The translations under genes were made by a program, and so were the position numbers. A model generated the notes under the pieces. The model had not been told where the DNA came from and ran no database searches. It worked only from the letters and a program-made list of their open reading frames with translations. Below are positions 1 through 5,407 of a stretch of DNA of 10,365 bases, one piece after another. Each line of letters starts with the position of its first letter. The stretch's first letter is position 1. The DNA comes from Candidatus Cloacimonadota bacterium. Its GTDB lineage: Bacteria; Cloacimonadota; Cloacimonadia; JGIOTU-2. The stretch spans positions 1-10,365 of the forward strand of contig DRBZ01000023.1 in the NCBI GenBank assembly GCA_011043895.1, in the 5' to 3' direction.

Positions 1-153
1 ATATCCTTTTTGTTTTAGATCTAAGAAAAGTTCATCTCCGGTGAAATGTTTCTGTAATGAGAAAATATATTTGGCTATGATTTCTCTTTCTTTTGACCAG
101 AGAAGATCATTGGTCTTTAAAAAGTTTCTGAATTTATCAATAGCTTTTTTCAT
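1..153 (-). CDS. Fur-family transcriptional regulator, N-terminal part (cut by window edge)
   Basis: Only the first 51 codons are present; the gene continues off the left edge. The reading frame is open from ATG at 153 down to base 1. The protein starts MKKAIDKFRNFL, followed by a segment with K21-R23-E24 and then K35-H36-F37-T38 and E41-L42, matching the start of Fur/PerR/Zur regulators: a first helix, a T/S-x-x-R-x-x-I turn and the H-F/T-x-x-E-L winged-helix element. Such proteins are dimeric metal- or peroxide-responsive repressors. The metal-binding residues lie outside the window, so the metal sensed cannot be told. A short AAAGG lies about 6 bases before the start. A perfect TTGACA (minus strand, 203-208) lies about 50 bases upstream, but no good -10 hexamer sits at normal spacing. 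Family assignment is fairly sure; the subfamily is unknown. Confidence 0.75.
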   Translation of the reverse strand, partial: MKKAIDKFRNFLKTNDLLWSKEREIIAKYIFSLQKHFTGDELFLDLKQKGY

Positions 154-252
154 AAACTTGCCTTTATAAGATTGAGACACAATCACAACTAAAATATTGG
201 GCTGTCAAGAAAAATGTTTTTGGTGACAATTTTATTTTGAATGAGACTAAGA

Positions 253-283
253 AAAGGAGCAGATGAAAAGTATCTGCCCCTTT
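253..283 (-). terminator. Rho-independent-type hairpin, probably minus strand
   Basis: Two 12-base arms (253-264 and 272-283) pair around a 7-base loop. Read on the minus strand, the only imperfection is a G-U wobble; on the plus strand the same position is an A-C mismatch, so the minus orientation folds better. On that strand the stem runs into a short T-rich stretch (TTTTCTT). No intact gene lies upstream of it on either strand. It fits best as the terminator left from a decayed minus-strand gene ending at 306. Confidence 0.45.
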
Positions 284-305
284 GATTTGTAATGTTTGTT
301 TTAGA

Positions 306-359
306 TTATCGCATCAGGATCATTTTTTTAACGTGTCCGCCAAGTGGCTGATCTGCGTT
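306..359 (-). pseudogene. Scrap of a gene end with a type IX secretion-like tail
   Basis: On the minus strand this stretch reads NADQPLGGHVKKMILMR followed by a TAA stop (306-308). A basic pair followed by a short hydrophobic run and a final K/R (KKMILMR) is how many type IX secretion C-terminal sorting domains of FCB-group bacteria end. An in-frame stop lies just upstream (364-366), and no coding sequence leads into it, so at most the last codons of a former gene survive. The hairpin at 253-283 follows the stop by about 22 bases, as expected for a real gene end. Chance similarity, or a dispersed intergenic repeat, is a real alternative. Confidence 0.3.
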
Positions 360-371
360 CAATTCTTACAT

Positions 372-399
372 TTTTTGAACTAAGTCGTCTGTTCAAAAA
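372..399. repeat. Perfect 9-bp inverted repeat upstream of gatE
   Basis: TTTTTGAAC (372-380) and GTTCAAAAA (391-399) are exact reverse complements separated by 10 bases. The spacing of one arm to the next is close to two helical turns, which would suit a dimeric regulator. It could equally form a weak RNA hairpin. It lies about 70 bases upstream of the gatE start. No function can be assigned from sequence alone. Confidence 0.4.
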
Positions 400-469
400 T
401 TCACATAAATTGACATGCGTGGAATCAAATTTCGAATCTATCCAACCTAATACAGAGCTATAAAGTACT

Positions 470-2458
470 ATGAACAAAAAATTTGATCCGAAACAAAATT
501 ATGAAACCAGCATGAAACGCGTGGGCTATATTGAAAGAGAAAAAGCCACTCCAAAAGATTATGCAAAAATGGGATTTAAAAGCGGTCTGGAAGTTCATCA
601 GCAGTTGAATACAAAAGAAAAACTCTTTTGCAGATGTCCTGCCGGAATATATCAAGATCTCCAGGATTATGATGCAGAACTCATTCGCCACATGCGTCCC
701 ACCCTTTCTGAAATGGGCACCTATGATGGAACTGCACTCATGGAATTCAGAACAAAAAAGAACATCATATACAGGATCAAAAATGAAACTACCTGCACCT
801 ATGAAATTGATGATACTCCACCTTTTAAGATAAATCCAGAAGCTCTTAAATATGCAATAGAAATATCTCTTCTCATGCACCAGAACATTGTTGGCGAGTT
901 GCATATTACGCGCAAGCAATATCTTGATGGAAGCATTCCTACTGGCTTTCAAAGAACTGCGATTGTGGGGATAGAAGGAGAAATTCCCCTTGAACATAAA
1001 AAAGTACGAATCATACAACTAAGTGTTGAGGAAGATTCCTGCAGAGAAGTATCCGATATAGGTCACGAACGAATCTATACTACAGATCGACTCGGAATTC
1101 CCTTGATCGAAACGGTAACATATCCAGACATGCTGACTCCCGACGAAGTGATGGAAGCCGGACAGGTGCTAAGATTTATCAATCGTAGTTCGGGCAAAGT
1201 ACGCGTGGGTATCGGCTCTGGAAGACAGGACGTAAATGTTAGTATCACTGGTGGAACCCGCGTTGAGATCAAAGGAGTTTCTCATATCAAATGGTTAGCT
1301 AAACTCACCCATATTGAAGCATTTCGGCAGAAAGCGCTGCTGGAGATAAAAGAAACCTTGCTAAAGAGAGTTAGTGTTCCCGAAAAATGGCAACCTACCT
1401 TCAAACACTTATCTTTTGATATATCTGATATTGAGTACTTCCCTATAAAGCAGGCAATGAATAAGGGATGGAAATTGATTGCATGTAATCTTCCTGAATT
1501 CAAAGGCATTCTCTCATTTTTCATGCAGCCCGGAAAAACCTTTGCTGATGAACTTGAAGGTCGCCTGAAAGTCATTGCATGTCTCGAACGACCAAATATG
1601 ATGCATTCAGAAGATATGAATCCGGTGTTCAATAAGGATATGCTGAAAAAGCGAAGTACCTTGTTACAGAGCGGTGATAACGATGCTCAGATCGTTTTCT
1701 GGGCTCCTGAAGAGGATATGAAAACTGCGATGGAGACAATCGAAGAGCGCTGCAGAATGGCTTTTGAAGGGGTGCCGAATGAAACAAGAAAAGCACTCAT
1801 CGACGGCACCACGATCTTTGAACGAGTACTTCCCGGTGCAGACAGGATGTATCCAGACACTGATTCAGCACCGATACCAATTCCTGATGATGAAATTGAG
1901 GGGATTCGACAAGAACTTCCGGTTGAACTTGAGAAAAGAATAGCACAACTTAAGAAATGGAATGTTCCGGAGGATTGTTTTCACTACATTCTCAGAAATG
2001 ATCTGATGCCTTTGATCGAAAATATCATTCATGAGCAAAAAGTCTCCCCGAAATGGCTTTGCACTTTTTTTGGTCACACTCTTAAGCATATTGAAGGTCA
2101 ATATCAACCCTCAAAACCTTTTAACTATTCCTTGATCCTGAATATGATAAAATACCTCCAGAAAAATACTATCCATCTTACTATTTTACCTGATGTAATT
2201 ACAACGCTCTATCAGCATCCTCAAATGGAGTTTGATTCGATCATTAAGCTTATAAAATATAGCCCTAAGAGCGAAAAAGAGATCGTTTCACATATTTCAA
2301 GTTTACATAAAATGTTCATGGAAATTGGTTTCTCAAAAAGTACTAAGAGCGAACACAATTGGATCATGGGGCAGCTTCGTCCTATTGCACTTGGTAATAT
2401 GCCGTTGAAAAAGCTATCCAAGAGCGTTGCAGAATATCTTACAGCGGAGGAGCAATGA
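470..2458 (+). CDS. gatE: Glutamyl-tRNA(Gln) amidotransferase subunit E (archaeal type)
   Basis: GatE activates the glutamate of mischarged Glu-tRNA(Gln) with ATP and amidates it with ammonia channelled from GatD, giving Gln-tRNA(Gln) in the cytoplasm. At 662 residues it has the length of GatE rather than GatB (about 480). The GatB/GatE catalytic core shows G39-L-E-V-H-Q-Q-L with C54 and C56, then DGS-PTGFQRTAIVG (153-167), and the signature R252-Q-D-V-N-V-S258 followed by GGTRVEIKGV. The AspRS-like insertion that separates GatE from GatB follows (about 290-430), including RMYPDTDSAPIP. The rest is the helical YqeY-like tRNA-binding tail. ATG at 470 is the first possible start, since an in-frame stop lies at 461-463. 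No good Shine-Dalgarno is visible. It overlaps gatD by ATGA. GatE is considered an archaeal protein, so its presence beside bacterial genes suggests ancient transfer. Confidence 0.95.
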   Translation: MNKKFDPKQNYETSMKRVGYIEREKATPKDYAKMGFKSGLEVHQQLNTKEKLFCRCPAGIYQDLQDYDAELIRHMRPTLSEMGTYDGTALMEFRTKKNIIYRIKNETTCTYEIDDTPPFKINPEALKYAIEISLLMHQNIVGELHITRKQYLDGSIPTGFQRTAIVGIEGEIPLEHKKVRIIQLSVEEDSCREVSDIGHERIYTTDRLGIPLIETVTYPDMLTPDEVMEAGQVLRFINRSSGKVRVGIGSGRQDVNVSITGGTRVEIKGVSHIKWLAKLTHIEAFRQKALLEIKETLLKRVSVPEKWQPTFKHLSFDISDIEYFPIKQAMNKGWKLIACNLPEFKGILSFFMQPGKTFADELEGRLKVIACLERPNMMHSEDMNPVFNKDMLKKRSTLLQSGDNDAQIVFWAPEEDMKTAMETIEERCRMAFEGVPNETRKALIDGTTIFERVLPGADRMYPDTDSAPIPIPDDEIEGIRQELPVELEKRIAQLKKWNVPEDCFHYILRNDLMPLIENIIHEQKVSPKWLCTFFGHTLKHIEGQYQPSKPFNYSLILNMIKYLQKNTIHLTILPDVITTLYQHPQMEFDSIIKLIKYSPKSEKEIVSHISSLHKMFMEIGFSKSTKSEHNWIMGQLRPIALGNMPLKKLSKSVAEYLTAEEQ

Positions 2459-3837
2459 TAGATATTTTCAAAGGATATAGGGGAAAAGCTCTGGAGATTC
2501 TCAAGAAGTACAATGTTCGTGTCTGGAGCGATGCAGAGATCAAGACCACGAGGGGCAGTTTCAATGGAATTATCTTACCCCGCTCGGAAAATGATGACGA
2601 CTGGCACATCGTACTTAAACTGGCAACAGGATATAATGTTGGAATAGACGTCAACACGATCACGGATATGAAAGAAATCGGGTACAAAGAAGCTCATTAT
2701 AAGATACCTGAAAAAAAATTCCCTTATACAAAGGGAAAGCCCAGTGTGAAGCTTTTCGGAACTGGAGGTACTATTGCTTCTCGCCTTGACTATCGGACAG
2801 GAGCGGTCATTCCTGCATTTTCTCCGGGTGAACTGTACGGTGCAGTGCCGGAACTGGCTAATATATGCAACCTGCAAACGGAAAAATTATTTGCAGTATT
2901 CAGTGAAAATATGGGTCCTGATCAGTATAAAAAACTCGCAGTTGCTATTGGAAAAGAGATTGAAAAAGGCATTGATGGCATCGTTATCGGACATGGCACG
3001 GATACCTTACATCACACCGCTGCTGCGCTTTCATTTATGATCCAAAACTCTCCTGTTCCTATCGTGCTTGTTGGTTCACAACGCTCCTCAGATAGACCTT
3101 CCTCTGATGCTGCACTCAATCTTATTCATGCCACCACTACTGCGGCAACTTCTGATATTGCAGAAGTGCTTGTGTGTATGTTTGGTCCTACATCGGATGA
3201 ATATGGACTTCTTCATAGAGGAACGCGCGTACGAAAAATGCACTCATCCTATCGTTCGACCTTCAGGACAATCGGGGATGTGCCGCTTGCGACAGTTACC
3301 CGTGATGGAGTTCAGCCGATAAAACCGGAATACAATCACAGGCGCAAGGATAAAAAAGTGAAGATCCTTCCGTACTTTGAAGAGAAAATCGCACTGCTCT
3401 ACTATTATCCGAATATGCAGCCGGATATGATCTATTCACTCATAGATAATGATTATAAAGGTATTGTCATTGCTGGGACAGGACTCGGGCATGTGAACAA
3501 ACCGCTCTATCCAGCGATCAGGAAATGTAAGGAAAAGGGAATCCCCGTGTATATGACCGTCCAGACCTTATGGGGATATGTGCACATGTTCGTGTATGAT
3601 ACAGGACGTGATCTGATGAGCGACGGTATTATTCCTGCTGAGAATATGCTACCTGAGGTTGCCTACGTGAAACTCGGTTGGGCACTGGGGCAGACCGGTG
3701 ATTCGGAAAAAGTAAAAGAATTAATGCTGACACCGATCGCAGGGGATATCACCAAGCGGGAACCTTATAACGGCTACCTGGTATATCAGGGCGGGATTCC
3801 GGAAGTGGAAGAATTTATAAAAAAGGTGCATAAGTAG
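2455..3837 (+). CDS. gatD: Glutamyl-tRNA(Gln) amidotransferase subunit D (asparaginase-like)
   Basis: GatD hydrolyses glutamine and passes ammonia to GatE. The 460-residue protein has the short N-terminal GatD barrel domain (about 1-90) followed by an L-asparaginase I-type amidohydrolase. The four catalytic residues are visible: T106 in FGTGGTIAS, T182 and D183 in GHGTDTLHH, and K261 in RGTRVRKMHSS. Their spacing (76, 1, 78) closely matches that of archaeal GatD. The N-terminal extension and the RGTRVRK lysine context separate it from plain asparaginases, and the partner gatE next door settles the identity. The start overlaps the gatE stop (ATGA), and GGAGG lies just before it inside gatE, so the two are translationally coupled for equal amounts. 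No clear terminator follows; weak hairpins lie at 3910 and 4081. Confidence 0.95.
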   Translation: MIDIFKGYRGKALEILKKYNVRVWSDAEIKTTRGSFNGIILPRSENDDDWHIVLKLATGYNVGIDVNTITDMKEIGYKEAHYKIPEKKFPYTKGKPSVKLFGTGGTIASRLDYRTGAVIPAFSPGELYGAVPELANICNLQTEKLFAVFSENMGPDQYKKLAVAIGKEIEKGIDGIVIGHGTDTLHHTAAALSFMIQNSPVPIVLVGSQRSSDRPSSDAALNLIHATTTAATSDIAEVLVCMFGPTSDEYGLLHRGTRVRKMHSSYRSTFRTIGDVPLATVTRDGVQPIKPEYNHRRKDKKVKILPYFEEKIALLYYYPNMQPDMIYSLIDNDYKGIVIAGTGLGHVNKPLYPAIRKCKEKGIPVYMTVQTLWGYVHMFVYDTGRDLMSDGIIPAENMLPEVAYVKLGWALGQTGDSEKVKELMLTPIAGDITKREPYNGYLVYQGGIPEVEEFIKKVHK

Positions 3838-3909
3838 ATCTAAAAAATATTGAGTTTCCAGCACGAAATTTCCAATGATGAAGTAAATTATGCAAAGTCT
3901 CATTGTAAA

Positions 3910-3927
3910 GCAAGATTCCGATCTTGC
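3910..3927. repeat. 7-bp perfect hairpin downstream of gatD
   Basis: GCAAGAT and ATCTTGC pair perfectly around a TCCG loop, 73 bases after the gatD stop. No U-tract follows on the plus strand, and on the minus strand only TTTA follows, so it is a weak candidate terminator for gatDE. It may simply be part of a dispersed palindromic repeat. Confidence 0.35.
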
Positions 3928-4031
3928 GTATTCTACTCCTGGCAGTCTGCTTATGAAAACATTCAGAGGTTGAAAAAATCTGTAATAATAATATTCAATC
4001 ATCAATCTGTATGTATTATTAAATTTTCCAG

Positions 4032-4061
4032 TTAATCTGCGTTAATCAGGATCATCTGCGT
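4032..4061. repeat. Imperfect tandem decamers (TTAATCTGCG-like)
   Basis: Three adjoining units read TTAATCTGCG, TTAATCAGGA and TCATCTGCGT. The blocks ATCAGGATCAT and TCTGCGTT also occur at 313-323 and 352-359, so the same low-complexity repeat type appears in two gaps of this window. No function is evident. Confidence 0.4.
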
Positions 4062-4080
4062 ACTATTACATTCTCAACCT

Positions 4081-4108
4081 TTGCGAAGGTCATAAAGACC
4101 ATTCGCAA
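4081..4108. repeat. Hairpin upstream of the ABC remnant
   Basis: TTGCGAAGGT (4081-4090) pairs with ACC-A-TTCGCAA (4098-4108) with a single bulged A and a 7-base loop. It lies 89 bases before the broken ABC gene and is not followed by a U-tract. It looks like a small palindromic repeat unit rather than a terminator. Confidence 0.4.
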
Positions 4109-4127
4109 GATTTGGGATTTACAAAAC

Positions 4128-4169
4128 TCGACATAGAAATAAAACCGATTTGGTGTTGGTTATCATAAT
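4128..4169 (+). promoter_or_regulatory. Weak third copy of the shared leader, before the ABC remnant
   Basis: TCGACA (4128-4133) and TATCATAAT (4161-4169) are separated by 27 bases. That equals the TTGACA to TATCAT distance in the pgi and permease leaders. AATAAAAC-CG in between echoes AATAAAC-CG of the permease leader, but shifted by a few bases. The CT-rich block and TTCACC are absent, so this match is much weaker than the other two and may be partly chance. Confidence 0.25.
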
Positions 4170-4196
4170 AAACTTTCTTACCATAAGGTGTAACCT

Positions 4197-4805
4197 ATGC
4201 TCAAACGTTTCATAAAATATTATAAACCTAATAAATGGCTCGTCATTCTTGATATGTCTGTTGCATTCCTTGCTGCCATTCTCTCGGTATTCTACCCGAT
4301 GATCACGCGCGGTCTGCTAAAAACATATATTCCCAATCAAGACATTCTCGGCATTATTCTCATGCTTTCCCACATGGCTGCAATCATGGTGTTTAAAACG
4401 ATCTGCACGTATATCCGCATACGATGGGGACACATTATGGGAGTACGAATAGAAACCGATATGCAAACAGATATCTTTACACACCTGCAGAAGCTTTCAT
4501 TCAATTATTTTGATAATGTGAAGACAGGGCATCTTATGTCACGCATATCCAATGACTTGAACATGATCGCCGAGGTTGCGCATCATGCGCCGGTAGATCT
4601 GATTATCTTAGTTTTCATTATTATCGGTTATTTTATTGAGATGTTCTACTACAGCACCGCACTCGCAATTATCGCACTCTTTCCGCTTCCTATGCTTCTT
4701 GTGTGGGGATTAACATATGGCAGGAGAATGAAGGGTGGATACTCAAGAATATCGATATTGAAATCCCTGCGTGAGAATATTGGGTTTGTGCAGTGTAGTA
4801 AATAA
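4197..4805 (+). pseudogene. ABC exporter remnant: truncated membrane domain joined to ATPase fragment
   Basis: The first about 184 residues match the N-terminal half of the membrane domain of MsbA-like exporters: TM1 (about 15-37), TM2 (about 50-70), the coupling-helix region with LQKLSFNYFDNVKTGHLMSRISNDLNMI (90-124), and TM3-TM4 (about 132-172). After GRRMKGGYSRI, where the second coupling helix, TM5 and TM6 should follow, the protein instead reads SILKSLRENIGFVQ (186-199) and ends CSK. That segment is typical of the ATPase domain between Walker A and the Q-loop (the final Q). Thus TM5-6, the linker and Walker A are missing internally, and everything after the Q-loop is missing too. Intact half-transporters are about 570-600 residues; this has 202. 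AAGGTG lies 6 bases before the ATG. The product cannot bind ATP and is almost certainly non-functional. Confidence 0.85.
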
Positions 4806-4839
4806 AAAAAAACGGCATGACCAACTAGTTGATCATGCC
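4804..4839 (-). terminator. Terminator of the RRM-protein gene
   Basis: On the minus strand, arms 4839-4828 and 4825-4814 form a 12-pair stem containing one U-G wobble, and nine T residues follow (complement of 4804-4812). The hairpin starts 23 bases after the RRM stop codon. On the plus strand the wobble becomes a C-A mismatch and no U-tract follows, so it acts for the minus-strand gene. The stop codon of the ABC remnant (4803-4805) overlaps the A-tract. Confidence 0.88.
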
Positions 4840-4862
4840 ATTATAAATGACAATACTATTTT

Positions 4863-5129
4863 CTAATAAGATCTTCTAAAATCTCTGCGATTGTCTCTTT
4901 TTGGGCGAGCTTCATTAACTTTGAGGGAGCGGCCTTTAAAGTCTTTCCCGTCAAGGTCATTGATTGCTTTTTCAGCTTCGGATGTTTCTGACATTTCAAC
5001 AAATCCAAAACCTTTGCCGTCGATGACGATAACCTCAACGACGTCACCACACTCAGAAAATAATTCATTGAGTGAATCTTTTGTGACGGAATAATCAAGA
5101 TTACCAACATAAAGTTTTTTACCTTGCAT
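4863..5129 (-). CDS. Small RNA-recognition-motif (RRM) RNA-binding protein
   Basis: An 88-residue protein with one RRM and a short basic tail. RNP2 is K5-L-Y-V-G-N-L11 and RNP1 is K39-G-F-G-F-V-E-M46, with the aromatic residues Y7, F41 and F43 that stack on RNA bases. The fold spans residues 4-73, and the tail (74-88) is rich in Arg and Asp. Bacterial proteins of this type bind single-stranded RNA, and several (mainly cyanobacterial Rbp proteins) are cold-induced; a specific target cannot be inferred here. The frame is open farther upstream, but ATG at 5129 is the start because AAGGAG lies 9 bases before it and the RRM begins at once. It is monocistronic, with its own promoter (5173-5201) and strong terminator (4804-4839). 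Confidence 0.93.
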   Translation of the reverse strand: MQGKKLYVGNLDYSVTKDSLNELFSECGDVVEVIVIDGKGFGFVEMSETSEAEKAINDLDGKDFKGRSLKVNEARPKRDNRRDFRRSY

Positions 5130-5172
5130 CGTACTATTCTCCTTATTTTTATTTGTTCTTATACTTATCATG

Positions 5173-5201
5173 AGAATAGAGGTAAAAAATTCTACTTTCA
5201 A
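5173..5201 (-). promoter_or_regulatory. Sigma-70-like promoter of the RRM gene
   Basis: On the minus strand TTGAAA (5201-5196, 5 of 6 to consensus) is followed after exactly 17 bases by TATTCT (5178-5173, 4 of 6). Transcription would start near 5166, giving a leader of roughly 35-40 bases that contains AAGGAG. The spacing and position make this the best promoter candidate in the window. Confidence 0.5.
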
Positions 5202-5326
5202 TCGTAAATATTTTGAACTTATGCAACTTTTCATATAAGTTACTTATGTGCGACAAAAAAAAATCCATACTATATGTCGTCAATGTTAGTGAGAATTAAT
5301 TTTGTTGAAACATCCTTCATCCTCAC

Positions 5327-5392
5327 TTCTCCCTCCTCCTATTTTCCATTTCTTTGACAAATAAACATCCTTCATTAAACTTCACCTATCAT
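5327..5392 (+). promoter_or_regulatory. pgi leader element shared with the TSUP permease gene
   Basis: Three blocks are identical to those before the permease gene: TTCTCCCTCCTCC (5327-5339), CATTTCTTTGACAAATAAAC (5347-5366) and TTCACCTATCAT (5381-5392). The last two blocks are 14 bases apart in both copies. It includes TTGACA (5354-5359) and a -10-like TATCAT (5387-5392), but 27 bases lie between them, too far for an ordinary sigma-70 pair. The pyrimidine tract contains TCTCC, which could pair with GGAGA of the pgi ribosome site (5399-5403). It is probably a promoter or regulatory leader; the mechanism is unknown. Confidence 0.45.
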
Positions 5393-5407
5393 CATTTTGG
5401 AGATCTC

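Larger units (their letters stand above)
154..469. other. Intergenic region between divergent fur-like gene and gatE
   Basis: No intact gene is visible here. It holds the region upstream of the minus-strand Fur-family gene (including TTGACA at 203-208), the hairpin at 253-283, the possible gene-end scrap at 306-359, and a perfect 9-base inverted repeat at 372-399. A plus-strand TTGACA (410-415) lies 54 bases before gatE, but no convincing -10 box follows at 16-18 bases. The gatE promoter is therefore unresolved. Confidence 0.6.
3838..4196. other. Intergenic region with hairpins and decayed repeats
   Basis: I see no gene in these 359 bases. A 61-codon frame starting with TTG shows no recognisable protein and no ribosome site. 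The stretch at 3863-3883 matches 17 of 21 bases of repeats found at 10028-10092. Two hairpins lie at 3910-3927 and 4081-4108. Positions 4032-4061 hold three imperfect decamers related to TTAATCTGCG, also echoed near 347-360. The last 70 bases carry a weak version of the leader shared by pgi and the permease. Confidence 0.6.
5130..5407. other. Divergent intergenic region between the RRM gene and pgi
   Basis: The left part carries the RRM gene ribosome site (5139-5144) and promoter. The right part carries the pgi leader with its CT-rich tract and TTGACA block. A 7-base inverted repeat (AACTTAT at 5216-5222, ATAAGTT at 5235-5241) lies just upstream of the RRM promoter. A 13-base direct repeat AAACATCCTTCAT occurs at 5308-5320 and 5363-5375 within the pgi leader. 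Confidence 0.6.

Noticed and set aside
203..208. TTGACA as a firm promoter of the Fur-family gene
   Set aside because: No -10 hexamer better than three of six lies at 16-18 bases, so it is mentioned only as a possibility.
241..285. 14-codon peptide frame across the hairpin at 253-283
   Set aside because: It has no ribosome site, and the sequence is better explained by the hairpin.
458..1018. 186-codon minus-strand open frame over the start of gatE
   Set aside because: It is a shadow of the well-supported gatE frame, rich in Phe, Ile and Ser as such shadows are, with no ribosome site or domain.
3850..4035. 61-codon open frame downstream of gatD
   Set aside because: It starts at TTG without a ribosome site, lies over repeat and hairpin sequence, and shows no protein features.
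5130..5234. 35-residue N-terminal extension of the RRM protein
   Set aside because: The extension covers the promoter and the AAGGAG site, and the RRM begins directly after the ATG at 5129.
5354..5407. Extended pgi start at TTG 5354
   Set aside because: The TTG is part of the TTGACA block of the shared leader. ATG at 5408 has a ribosome site and gives the exact length and N-terminus of the E. coli enzyme.
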